From contig QHVI01000020.1 of the NCBI GenBank assembly GCA_003223515.1, forward strand, positions 1-61,153: DNA of 61,153 nucleotides. Reading direction: 5' to 3'. The stretch's first letter is position 1. Every line of letters starts with the position of its first letter. The notes beneath the pieces are model-generated. The model saw only the letters and a program-made list of their open reading frames with translations, did not search any database and was not told where the DNA came from. Both the position numbers and the translations under genes were made by a program. This DNA is from Candidatus Angelobacter sp. Gp1-AA117. GTDB taxonomy: Bacteria > Acidobacteriota > Terriglobia > Terriglobales > Acidobacteriaceae. Shown here in pieces: positions 25,039 to 32,338 of the stretch.

Positions 25039-25446
25039 ATGCAGCAGGCAAAAGCCGCTTTCGCACAAACATTTCAACAGCAGATGGCTGATGCCACCCC
25101 GAACGAAATCAAACACCTCAATGAGATGTTGGACGGAGTCATGCAGGACGTAGTGGACACCATGCACATAGATGAAATCATTGAAGCGATGGTGCCTATG
25201 TACCAACGGCATTTCACCAATGCAGATATTGATGTCGTGCTGGCATTCTATTCTTCTCCCACAGGGCAGAAGTTCCTCAATGAACTGCCATCGATTATGC
25301 AGGAGAGCATGGTTGCTGTGGGCCCTATACAGCAGAAGATGATGCAGGAAATGATGCAAAAAGTCGGGCAGCGTACGGAAAAGCTGATTGAAGAAGAGAA
25401 AGCCAGCCAGAAGAACGGTAACTCTAAGCCACCATCCCGCAAGTAG
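25039..25446 (+). CDS. DUF2059-domain protein, N-terminally truncated
   Basis: A 135-residue protein. The second half is a DUF2059 domain: MVPMYQRHFTNADIDVVLAF YSSPTGQKFLNELPSIMQES, a motif family recall matches well. DUF2059 proteins normally carry a signal peptide and are periplasmic, but here the ATG opens directly into helix MQQAKAAFAQTFQQQMADAT, and no signal sequence is found in frame (an upstream in-frame TAA lies at 24976). A membrane-protein scrap in another frame precedes it. The C-terminus is charged and polar. Likely a product of a deletion; expression doubtful. Confidence 0.6.
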   Translation: MQQAKAAFAQTFQQQMADATPNEIKHLNEMLDGVMQDVVDTMHIDEIIEAMVPMYQRHFTNADIDVVLAFYSSPTGQKFLNELPSIMQESMVAVGPIQQKMMQEMMQKVGQRTEKLIEEEKASQKNGNSKPPSRK

Positions 25447-25461
25447 TTCTCTGTTCTCATC

Positions 25462-25505
25462 CGGGCTTCGCATCATCGCAAACGCTGCGAAGCCCGTTTA
25501 CTTTC
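25462..25505 (+). terminator. Terminator after the DUF2059 gene
   Basis: Perfect 11-base arms CGGGCTTCGCA (25462-25472) and TGCGAAGCCCG (25486-25496), followed by TTTACTTTCC. The long loop (13 bases) and imperfect U-run make it moderate. Confidence 0.7.
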
Positions 25506-25592
25506 CGGGATACACCTGGCGAAATCCTATTCCCGCCGGAGCCAATCTGAGTCACAATCTGCTTTAAATCTAAAGTTTTATAGCGTGAAGGG

Positions 25593-25629
25593 CGTCACGG
25601 TGAGTTGTGCTCAAAAGCACAACGTGACG
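25593..25629 (+). promoter_or_regulatory. Nested hairpin in the fibre-operon leader
   Basis: CGTCACG (25593-25599) pairs with CGTGACG (25623-25629), and within it TTGTGCT (25605-25611) pairs with AGCACAA (25616-25622) around loop CAAA; five bases bulge on the left side. No U-run follows directly, so it is a structural leader element or an operator-like inverted repeat rather than a plain terminator. Confidence 0.5.
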
Positions 25630-25878
25630 TGTACTTTTTGCTCAGGGAACTCGAATTTTCTCAGGAAGAAGCCGCTGATGGGCGGTGTATTACCTCTGTA
25701 CGCAGTCTTCTTGAGGAAAAAAGCCCTGAAAAATAAGGGGAAATCCCCTATAGAACGTGGCGATTACGGAAGTACTGTTGAACATCCTTAGAAGAACTTA
25801 AACAATGTGGGCTGGAGAGGACGATTGTCCTTCCGTAATAGATGTCGTTCCACGATGAGATACAAGGAGAGAGAAAAG

Positions 25879-26499
25879 ATGAAGAAATACCTGGCATTCG
25901 TAGTGATGGGGTTGATGGCGACTGCGGCCTTTGCAGGCACGCAGAACACCAGCAGCAATACAGTGTCGCCGACACTTCAGGTTTCAGCAAACGTACAGTC
26001 GGCCGTCCGGCTAACTCTGAGCACTGGTACAGCGGCTACGCCCCACTGTACAGTTACACCCTTAGGCACACCGGATTACAGCGTAGATTTCGGCACGGTA
26101 GATGCATTGGCCATTAATGCGCCAACCTGCGGCAGCGTCTTTGCCCCGACAACTCCCGGAAGCAGCAACGCCATTTACTGGTCTGATTACAACCTGACGC
26201 CAGTATTTGCCGGACAGTCCACACCCAACAACACAATCACCGCGAAAGTAACCACGAATTTCACGGCTGCTGATATCGCCGTGGTTCGTGACAGCGCGAA
26301 CTCCGCCACCGTACCTACGGCCGTTGGTCAGTTCACTCCGCTGGCTACCGGCGCTGTCCCGGACACGATCGTTACTAACGCCGCTAATGGCCAGGCCCAG
26401 ACCCGCTTCATCGGTGTGGCCGTGAGCCCCACCAACGGCGCAGGCACTTTGACCGGAGCGCAAACGGCAACTGTAACCTTTACATTGACGGTCCAGTAA
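25879..26499 (+). CDS. Secreted fibre/pilus subunit-like protein
   Basis: A 206-residue exported protein, first gene of a four-gene operon. The signal peptide is MKKYLAFVVMGLMATAAFAG. The mature part is Thr/Ala/Asn-rich with beta-strand patterns: QVSANVQSAVRLTLSTGTA, PDYSVDFGTVDALAINAP, YNLTPVFAGQSTPNNTITAK, and an end TGAQTATVTFTLTVQ whose alternating hydrophobic last strand fits donor-strand-type subunits. Two cysteines (in HCTV and APTCGS) could form a disulfide. The same domain occurs twice in the next protein. Start chosen for the signal peptide and aaggagagag upstream. The family name is unknown to me; the function is inferred from the operon. Confidence 0.75.
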   Translation: MKKYLAFVVMGLMATAAFAGTQNTSSNTVSPTLQVSANVQSAVRLTLSTGTAATPHCTVTPLGTPDYSVDFGTVDALAINAPTCGSVFAPTTPGSSNAIYWSDYNLTPVFAGQSTPNNTITAKVTTNFTAADIAVVRDSANSATVPTAVGQFTPLATGAVPDTIVTNAANGQAQTRFIGVAVSPTNGAGTLTGAQTATVTFTLTVQ

Positions 26500-26641
26500 T
26501 AATACTTACCTCCTCCTCCTGTATCGTCATTGATGAGTATGGTTTTGAATTGGAATGATGAGAGCAAGCAAGAGTGCAGATGCTCAAGCCACAATCTTTC
26601 CTGCCGATAAACGAAATGGAAAGGTGTGTGCGGCAGTATCT

Positions 26642-27694
26642 ATGTCCTCAAGAGCGGCTCTCATCATTCTTTTTCTGACCTTCACCCTGCCTGCCTGGGC
26701 GGGTGCCAACTTCGACCTCGTTTCCGCGGCCGGGGGAATCACCCTGAGCCAAGTCGGCAACAACTACATCAGCTCTTTCGGAACCATGAATGCCCTGGGA
26801 ATCGGCACGCCCGCTGCTGGTGTGACGGTGATCAAGCTGACCAACGGGGCGCTTTACCTTACCACCTATAGTCTTTTCGTTCATGGAGGGCTGGCGGCCA
26901 ACGACACCGGCTTTGTAACAGCTTACGCCAGCACTAATTTCGGAAATCCGGTGGCGCTCGTTCTGCAAAGCTGTCCGTCTTCTTCGTCCTGTACTGCCTC
27001 CGTGCAATTCTCAAATTTGTCCACCAACGCGGGAGCCCAAACCACGGTGATTGCGCGGCCGGGGATCGCAAAAAGCGTAACCGTCAATGCCGGGCTGGCG
27101 ATCTTTGTTCCTGACAATAACGGCGCCAATGCATTCCAGGGCACGGATTCAGCCGTGATTACCTTCACCATGTTCAGCAACAACAATGGAGGAGTGATCG
27201 AAACTCTCCAACTCTCGCTGAACAATCCCCGCGAGACCCTGCAAAGTGCCGTGCAACTTACGCTGGGAACTGCTACTGGCGGCCTCACTGTCTCACCCGC
27301 AGCCGATTACGCCATCAACTTCGGCAACGTGAACGGTTTGGGAATCAGTCCCTCTGCAGGATTAACGGTCAACTCCGCTACTGGCGGCGTGATTTATGCA
27401 ACTCCGTACCTGCTGCAGCCTGCGTTCTCTGACCAGTCTTCAACCACGGCCACTATATCCGTGAAGAGGACCACAAACTTCGTGCATCCCACGATTCTGA
27501 TACCCCAGGACGCCGCTGCCGTTACTGGCGCATTCACCCCAATTGTGGGAGGCGGGGTAACGATTACAACTACAGCCGCCAATCGAAGCACGATCACGCG
27601 CTATCTGGGGCTGTTTGTCTCCAACACGAATGGCGGGGCTGCCTTTACTGGCGCCGACACCGCCGTTCTTACATTCCAAATGACTGTGCCATGA
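26642..27694 (+). CDS. Two-domain fibre subunit (possible tip protein)
   Basis: A 350-residue exported protein. The signal peptide is MSSRAALIILFLTFTLPAWA. Two copies of the subunit domain follow: one to about residue 185 (DLVSAAGGITLSQVGNNYIS, QGTDSAVITFTMFS) and one from LQSAVQLTLGTATGGLTVSP to TGADTAVLTFQMTVP. The second copy aligns with the upstream subunit (QSAVxLTL, DYxxxFGxVxxLxI, FTPxxxGxV). A two-domain subunit in this type of operon is often the tip adhesin or a pilus base. The frame is open back to 26555, but ATG 26642 leads directly into the signal peptide. Its stop overlaps the next start (ATGA). Confidence 0.7.
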   Translation: MSSRAALIILFLTFTLPAWAGANFDLVSAAGGITLSQVGNNYISSFGTMNALGIGTPAAGVTVIKLTNGALYLTTYSLFVHGGLAANDTGFVTAYASTNFGNPVALVLQSCPSSSSCTASVQFSNLSTNAGAQTTVIARPGIAKSVTVNAGLAIFVPDNNGANAFQGTDSAVITFTMFSNNNGGVIETLQLSLNNPRETLQSAVQLTLGTATGGLTVSPAADYAINFGNVNGLGISPSAGLTVNSATGGVIYATPYLLQPAFSDQSSTTATISVKRTTNFVHPTILIPQDAAAVTGAFTPIVGGGVTITTTAANRSTITRYLGLFVSNTNGGAAFTGADTAVLTFQMTVP

Positions 27695-28515
27695 CAACCA
27701 GACGTTATTACATTTCGCTTCCCGCTTTCTTGCTGTTGGCCGCGCTGCTTTTACCAGTGGCAACTCTGGCCCAGTCCGTCGGCCTGGCTCCTGCATTGAT
27801 CAGAAAACAATTCAAACCGGGCGTTCCCTTTGAATTGGAACTGGCGACGGTGAACAATGGCCAGACACCGGTAGAAATGAGCGTGCAGATTACCGATCTC
27901 TGGTATGACCAGAAGAATGAGAAGGTGTTCTCCGAGCCGGGAAGCTCTCCGCGCTCAGCCGCCAACTGGATTCAGTTCGTTCCTGAGCACTTCCAGGTTG
28001 CTGTAAACGGCACGCAGAAGATGAAGGCCATCGTTACGCCGCCTGCAGATGCCAAAGGCGGATACTATGCGACCTTGTTCGTGATTTCCACGCCGCAACT
28101 TGCCTTCGACCGCGACAAGACCCCGGACAAGCGGCAGGTATACACCAATATGCGTCTTGGATGCCTGATTCTACTGAGCGCTGAAAAAACTGAGGAATAC
28201 AAGATAGAACTCAGCAATATCAAAGTTTCTCCTCCAGGCGCGAATCAGGGGCTAGACGTGTCGTTCACGCTTGAAAATATGAGCAACACTCATGTGCTGC
28301 CCCGCGCTCGCGTGGCCGTCATGGATTCCCAGCGCAAGCTGGTGGCTAAGGCGGAAACCGAACAAAAAAGATTTTTGCCGGGACAGAAAGACAGCATGCA
28401 CGTGGACTGGACCGGAACTCTTCCGGCGGGGAACTACACGGCCATACTTACGGTTGCTTACGCTGAAGACCGCATTGAAACCCATCAGGTGCCCTTTAGC
28501 GTGGCGCAGCCATAG
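27691..28515 (+). CDS. Periplasmic pilus chaperone-like protein
   Basis: A 274-residue exported protein. The signal peptide is about residues 1-28 (LLLAALLLPVATLAQ). Two immunoglobulin-like halves follow. The first, VGLAPALIRKQFKPGVPFEL, then SVQITDLWYD, WIQFVPEHFQVAVNGTQKMK and AKGGYYATLFVIS, follows the PapD/DUF916-like pattern (W-x-x-hxP-x-x-h, then P-x-x-x-x-G-x-Y). The second reads GLDVSFTLENMSNTHVLPRA ... LPAGNYTAILTVAYAED. It would hold subunits until they reach the usher. It overlaps the subunit gene by 4 bases and lies 12 bases before the usher gene. Similarity to classical chaperones is weak, so the role rests largely on operon position. Confidence 0.65.
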   Translation: MTTRRYYISLPAFLLLAALLLPVATLAQSVGLAPALIRKQFKPGVPFELELATVNNGQTPVEMSVQITDLWYDQKNEKVFSEPGSSPRSAANWIQFVPEHFQVAVNGTQKMKAIVTPPADAKGGYYATLFVISTPQLAFDRDKTPDKRQVYTNMRLGCLILLSAEKTEEYKIELSNIKVSPPGANQGLDVSFTLENMSNTHVLPRARVAVMDSQRKLVAKAETEQKRFLPGQKDSMHVDWTGTLPAGNYTAILTVAYAEDRIETHQVPFSVAQP

Positions 28516-28527
28516 GAACGTTTCGTA

Positions 28528-31500
28528 ATGCGCTGGAAACGGCAAATCACGATTTTGATGGCAGCGTTGAGCATCCTCGCGCTGGTGATGATTGCTGTTC
28601 CGGTGGCTTTCGGCCAATCAACGGCCAATTCCGTGTCATCGCTGCCGTCGCTGGTCGAGGTTTACTGGCAATCATCGAAGAGCGTGGTTATTCCGGGAAT
28701 TACCAATCTGGTGATTCTCGATCCGGATATTGCCAAAGTTGAAACCAGTTATGACACCATCCAGTTCTTCGGCGTGGAACGCGGCGAAACCATAGCCCTT
28801 GGATATATCGGTGATAAGCCGGTAAGCATCCGCATCCGTGTGGTTGCCCGCCCGGTAATTTTCCCTTCACCCGCTATGCTGCGTCGCCAGGCCGAGCTTG
28901 CGCATGGCCTGGTTGGCTCCACGGTGCAGCTTTTCAACAGCAATGGCAATACGACTGTTTCTTTGCTCAGCAACATGGCATGGTCACAGCTTGCCGGGAA
29001 TAACGGTCGGCTTGATGTTACCGCTCAGACTGAAGACAACAACTATGCCGCTGGACACACCTTCAACATCAGGAATGGTTCGGTCTATTACCACAATCCC
29101 GGCCTTGATCTTCATGCTCTCGATTACTCTGTAAGCCTCACCAATAACGATCCCATATACCACATGAGCCCCTATATCGGCTCCGATGTCATTCAGTTGC
29201 GCGGGGCCGCGGTTACGCTGAGACGCGGTGATAACCAGTACATGTTTTTCGGTGGTACTACGATTCCCTTTTTTTACCTGACTTTTGCTTCCACCCGTGA
29301 CATTGGTGGATTTTCGTTTCTGCACAAGCAGTCGGACAAGCTGAGCCTGTTCACCACCAGCAGCTACATCGATACTCCTACTGATTTTCTTGGATTAAGC
29401 GGTAAGCGCGAGAATGAATTCATGCAGACCGGTGGCTTCACCTATGCACTCGATAAGCACTGGATGCTGCAGGGTACGGGTGGCGGCGGAAGCCATGGTG
29501 GAATGGGGCGCGGCGAAGTCGATTATGTGGGCAAAGGCCTGAGCTTCTTTGCCGCCGGATCAAAATCCTCCACACTGTTTCCGCTCAATCAGTTATTCTC
29601 GCTGTTTTCCAGCAATACTTCCGTGAAGAGCGGCTTGTCTCTGCGGAGCGGTGAGCATTTTACCGAGAGCCTCTATTATCAGCACTCCATCACTGACGCT
29701 TTTAACAACATCATTCACCCTGGGAGCTCCGATTATCTTTCTCCGGTGGTCATTTACAGGATCACCCGTGCCCAGGACCTGATGTTCACCTATACCTACA
29801 GCCATAACACGGGTGGATTTGCGAACCAGGCTTCTACCGGCAACCGCTTTGATACTAACTGGCGCTATCAATTGGCTCCCCAGATGTCTAACGATGCGGA
29901 ACTGATCATCGGTTCAGTGCAGGATCCGCTGCAGTTGAATTCTGAAGACGAATTTACTCTCCGTGATTCTTTCAGCTTCCCGGTGAAAGGCGGCAATATG
30001 CTGGCAGCCTTCCAGCACACGCGCCGCAATCCTTCCCTGGTGCAGAAGATAAATTCGGAGCTGGGACTCCTCTCGCCTGCTTTGCAGGCAGTCTTCCTCG
30101 CCGATCCAGCGGCCTTTATTGCCAACAATAATGTGCCGCCGGAAGTGCGGGCGCTATTGGATGCCCAGGTGCCCTTCGATACTTCGGTTTTTGCTTCCGG
30201 GCAGTTTCATCTCGGCAGGAAACTCTTCTTGTCCCCCAATTTCTCTCTGGCGCGTGGCTCCTCAGGAACAAGCGCAACCTGGACGCCATTCGTCGGCTAC
30301 AACCTCATCTATGAGCTGACTCCCACACTCCGGCTGAACTCGGGCCTGAGCAATGTCTGGACCTTCAACGATCACACCCATGCTGCCCAGCGCACCACGC
30401 TCTTTTCCTTCGGTTTCCAGAAGAGCTTCAGCGTGATGCCGGCCTCCTTGCTCATCGGCCACCACGGCGGGCGCATCATCGAAGGCCGCGTCTTCCGTGA
30501 TACCAACGTCAACGGCACCTTCAACGCCGGTGAGCGCGGTTATCAGGGCATCAGGGTAGAGTTGGAGAATGGCGATGCTGCTCTGACCGATGAGTTAGGC
30601 CGCTTCAGGTTTAACAATGTGGATGGCGGCGAGCATATGGTTTCCCTCAGCCTGACCCAGTTTCCCGCAGCCGTGCGCATGACCACCAGGAACGAAGCTC
30701 AGGTGGATCTGATCCGCCAGAGAATTGCCATCGTGGATTTTGGCATTGTGGACTTTGCCCGCCTGATGGGAAACGTCTTCAATGACCAGCGCTTCCAGGG
30801 CAAGCGGCAAGTGGATTCCAAAGGCATCTCTGACGTTCACCTGATTCTTGATGATGGCAAGCGTCCCCGTACCATTGTGGCAGTAGGGGGCGGCGACTTT
30901 GAAGTGGATGATGTTCCGCCCGGTGATTACAAACTGACCGTAGATGCCTCTACGCTGCCGGCCAACTACACTGTCTTGGCAGATACTTTCCAGATTCACG
31001 TTGCTCCGGTCTCCACCGTGATTCAGAACATTCCTTTGCGTGCAGTGCGCTCCATCGCTGGCCGCGTCTTCCTCAAAGCCATGATCGATCCTAATGCGCC
31101 TCCTGCCGATCCCGGAAAACTGAAGATCGGCGGCATGCCCTCTGGTACGGTTCGCACTCAGCGTGGCGGACAGGGCGGCAAGATTGGCCAGGCTGGCGGA
31201 CAGGTCACCCATGGCGTTCAGCAGGGACCGGGCGGTGCAGGCCAGGGAACTGAGTACAATCTGGTTCCGCTCTCCGGCATCCAGCTCAGCGCCGGATTTG
31301 GCAACGTGAAGACTGACGAGAACGGCAACTTTCTGTTGCGTGACCTGCCGGCCGGAGAACTCAACGTGACTATTGTTCCGGTGAAGCCGGTGCCCGCAGA
31401 CATGAAGGTTCCCAGCGGTGTGGTTCGCCTTCCGGCAGATCCCATCCAGGTGCAGGGCGCGACCATCGTGATCAGCAATCCCGATCTGGTGCCGTATCTT

Positions 31501-31845
31501 CTCGACTCTGACCATACCAAGACCCTGCCAATCAATAGAAAGGACGCACCGGAACCTGCTGCCAAAGCCACTCCTGCAGTGCCTTCGCCTGCTGTGCCGC
31601 CCGGTACTGCGCCTGCCGCTCCTGCGGCGCAGCCTGCGGGCGCTGAGATCAGCGCTCCGGCCCCGCAGCCTGAAACTGGAAGGAAAATGGTTTCCCGAGG
31701 AGCGCCCCTGGGAACACTGGGTATCTCTGAACAGAGGACTGTGGGCGACTTGACCCTGAAAACGGCTGCCTGCCTACTGAAGCACGATTGTGACGGTCTT
31801 CAGCACAGCATTCGTAGTGCCGCCGCTTCCGGTGATTCTCACTAA
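28528..31845 (+). CDS. Large outer-membrane usher-like protein with SdrD-B-like domains
   Basis: A 1105-residue exported protein. After a signal peptide (residues 1-29) comes a domain like the pilus-formation N-terminal domain (SSKSVVIPGITNLVILDPDI, then DTIQFFGVERGETIALGYIG; about 45-110). Residues ~115-650 alternate amphipathic strands and turns as in a beta-barrel usher. Then come SdrD-B/carboxypeptidase-regulatory-like modules: GRVFRDTNVNGTFNAGERGY ... TDELGRFRFNNVDGGEHMVS, and repeats near 760-830 and 950-1000. A Gly/Gln-rich linker (~880-920) and a Pro/Ala-rich linker (~1030-1065) precede a charged tail. It would form the assembly pore for the subunits. The domain order differs from classical FimD/CooC ushers. 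Assignment is by architecture. Confidence 0.65.
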   Translation: MRWKRQITILMAALSILALVMIAVPVAFGQSTANSVSSLPSLVEVYWQSSKSVVIPGITNLVILDPDIAKVETSYDTIQFFGVERGETIALGYIGDKPVSIRIRVVARPVIFPSPAMLRRQAELAHGLVGSTVQLFNSNGNTTVSLLSNMAWSQLAGNNGRLDVTAQTEDNNYAAGHTFNIRNGSVYYHNPGLDLHALDYSVSLTNNDPIYHMSPYIGSDVIQLRGAAVTLRRGDNQYMFFGGTTIPFFYLTFASTRDIGGFSFLHKQSDKLSLFTTSSYIDTPTDFLGLSGKRENEFMQTGGFTYALDKHWMLQGTGGGGSHGGMGRGEVDYVGKGLSFFAAGSKSSTLFPLNQLFSLFSSNTSVKSGLSLRSGEHFTESLYYQHSITDAFNNIIHPGSSDYLSPVVIYRITRAQDLMFTYTYSHNTGGFANQASTGNRFDTNWRYQLAPQMSNDAELIIGSVQDPLQLNSEDEFTLRDSFSFPVKGGNMLAAFQHTRRNPSLVQKINSELGLLSPALQAVFLADPAAFIANNNVPPEVRALLDAQVPFDTSVFASGQFHLGRKLFLSPNFSLARGSSGTSATWTPFVGYNLIYELTPTLRLNSGLSNVWTFNDHTHAAQRTTLFSFGFQKSFSVMPASLLIGHHGGRIIEGRVFRDTNVNGTFNAGERGYQGIRVELENGDAALTDELGRFRFNNVDGGEHMVSLSLTQFPAAVRMTTRNEAQVDLIRQRIAIVDFGIVDFARLMGNVFNDQRFQGKRQVDSKGISDVHLILDDGKRPRTIVAVGGGDFEVDDVPPGDYKLTVDASTLPANYTVLADTFQIHVAPVSTVIQNIPLRAVRSIAGRVFLKAMIDPNAPPADPGKLKIGGMPSGTVRTQRGGQGGKIGQAGGQVTHGVQQGPGGAGQGTEYNLVPLSGIQLSAGFGNVKTDENGNFLLRDLPAGELNVTIVPVKPVPADMKVPSGVVRLPADPIQVQGATIVISNPDLVPYLLDSDHTKTLPINRKDAPEPAAKATPAVPSPAVPPGTAPAAPAAQPAGAEISAPAPQPETGRKMVSRGAPLGTLGISEQRTVGDLTLKTAACLLKHDCDGLQHSIRSAAASGDSH

Positions 31846-32115
31846 TAGGTGTATCTCTTCCTTGATATCCATGTACTGTTTTTGATCCATCAGGTTGTAG
31901 CTGACGCCGGAGTCCTCCCTGTGTTTCTTGTGTGGCGGCCGCATCACGACGGGAATAACATTTACCCTGACGTGAAGTTCCGCTTCAGGTTTCTTGCTGC
32001 GTGGACGTCCATTTTGTGCCAGGGCAGAAGTGCTGATGAACAATAGAATCAAGGTAATGACAAAGCAGCGTGAGCGGCTACGCTGCCATGCATGAGTACA
32101 GATCTTGGCGTGCAT
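31774..32115 (-). CDS. Small secreted protein, convergent with the usher gene
   Basis: A 113-residue protein whose N-terminal part is a good signal peptide (CFVITLILLFISTSALAQ). The mature part is basic (RPRSKKPEAELHVRVNVIPV, PPHKKHREDSG) and ends in LLVRITGSGGTTNAVLKTVT then IVLQ. The last 72 bases overlap the 3' end of the usher gene on the opposite strand. The family is unknown. The signal peptide argues that the frame is real; the overlap argues some caution. It may be a surface component connected with the fibre operon, but that is inference. Confidence 0.5.
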   Translation of the reverse strand: MHAKICTHAWQRSRSRCFVITLILLFISTSALAQNGRPRSKKPEAELHVRVNVIPVVMRPPHKKHREDSGVSYNLMDQKQYMDIKEEIHLLVRITGSGGTTNAVLKTVTIVLQ

Positions 32116-32197
32116 TGCATTTCCCCCCGCGCGCCTTCACTCTCGTTCCAGCGCGTGGTCTTTTTATGGGAAGAAATGAAATGGTCCACTCGTGTGG

Positions 32198-32266
32198 CAC
32201 AGCCGCCGGGGCTCCCATTGTGCGCCGGGGTTTGCGCACAATGGGGTGGAGTCGCCCCCGGCTGTG
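32198..32266. repeat. Large nested inverted repeat
   Basis: CCCATTGTGCGC (32214-32225) and GCGCACAATGGG (32234-32245) form a perfect 12-base stem with an 8-base loop; CACAGCCG on the left and CGGCTGTG on the right extend it outward with some mismatches. It lies in the gap before the start of the small secreted protein gene (minus strand), downstream of the beta-CASP gene. Confidence 0.7.
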
Positions 32267-32338
32267 CGGATTATCTTGAAAGAGGAAAACGATATTTGCA
32301 CAACGTAGCTCTACAAACTTCGTCCGCCTCTGTGATCT

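Larger units (their letters stand above)
25447..25878. other. Leader region of the fibre operon with terminator and nested hairpin
   Basis: 432 bases without a gene. It begins with a strong terminator for the upstream gene (25462-25496) and carries a nested hairpin (25593-25629). After that come an AT-richer stretch and a pair of related tracts, ttttctcaggaagaa (25653-25667) and ttcttgaggaaaa (25708-25720), that can partly pair. A Shine-Dalgarno (aaggagagag) precedes ATG 25879. It is long enough for a regulated 5' leader; no known riboswitch class was recognised. Confidence 0.5.

Noticed and set aside
25447-25878. Cyclic-di-GMP riboswitch in the fibre-operon leader
   Set aside because: No GEMM-type motif (GGGCAAACC with tetraloop/receptor) is visible; only hairpins.
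30595-31515. 306-codon minus-strand frame opposite the usher gene
   Set aside because: No protein motifs and fully antisense to a real gene.
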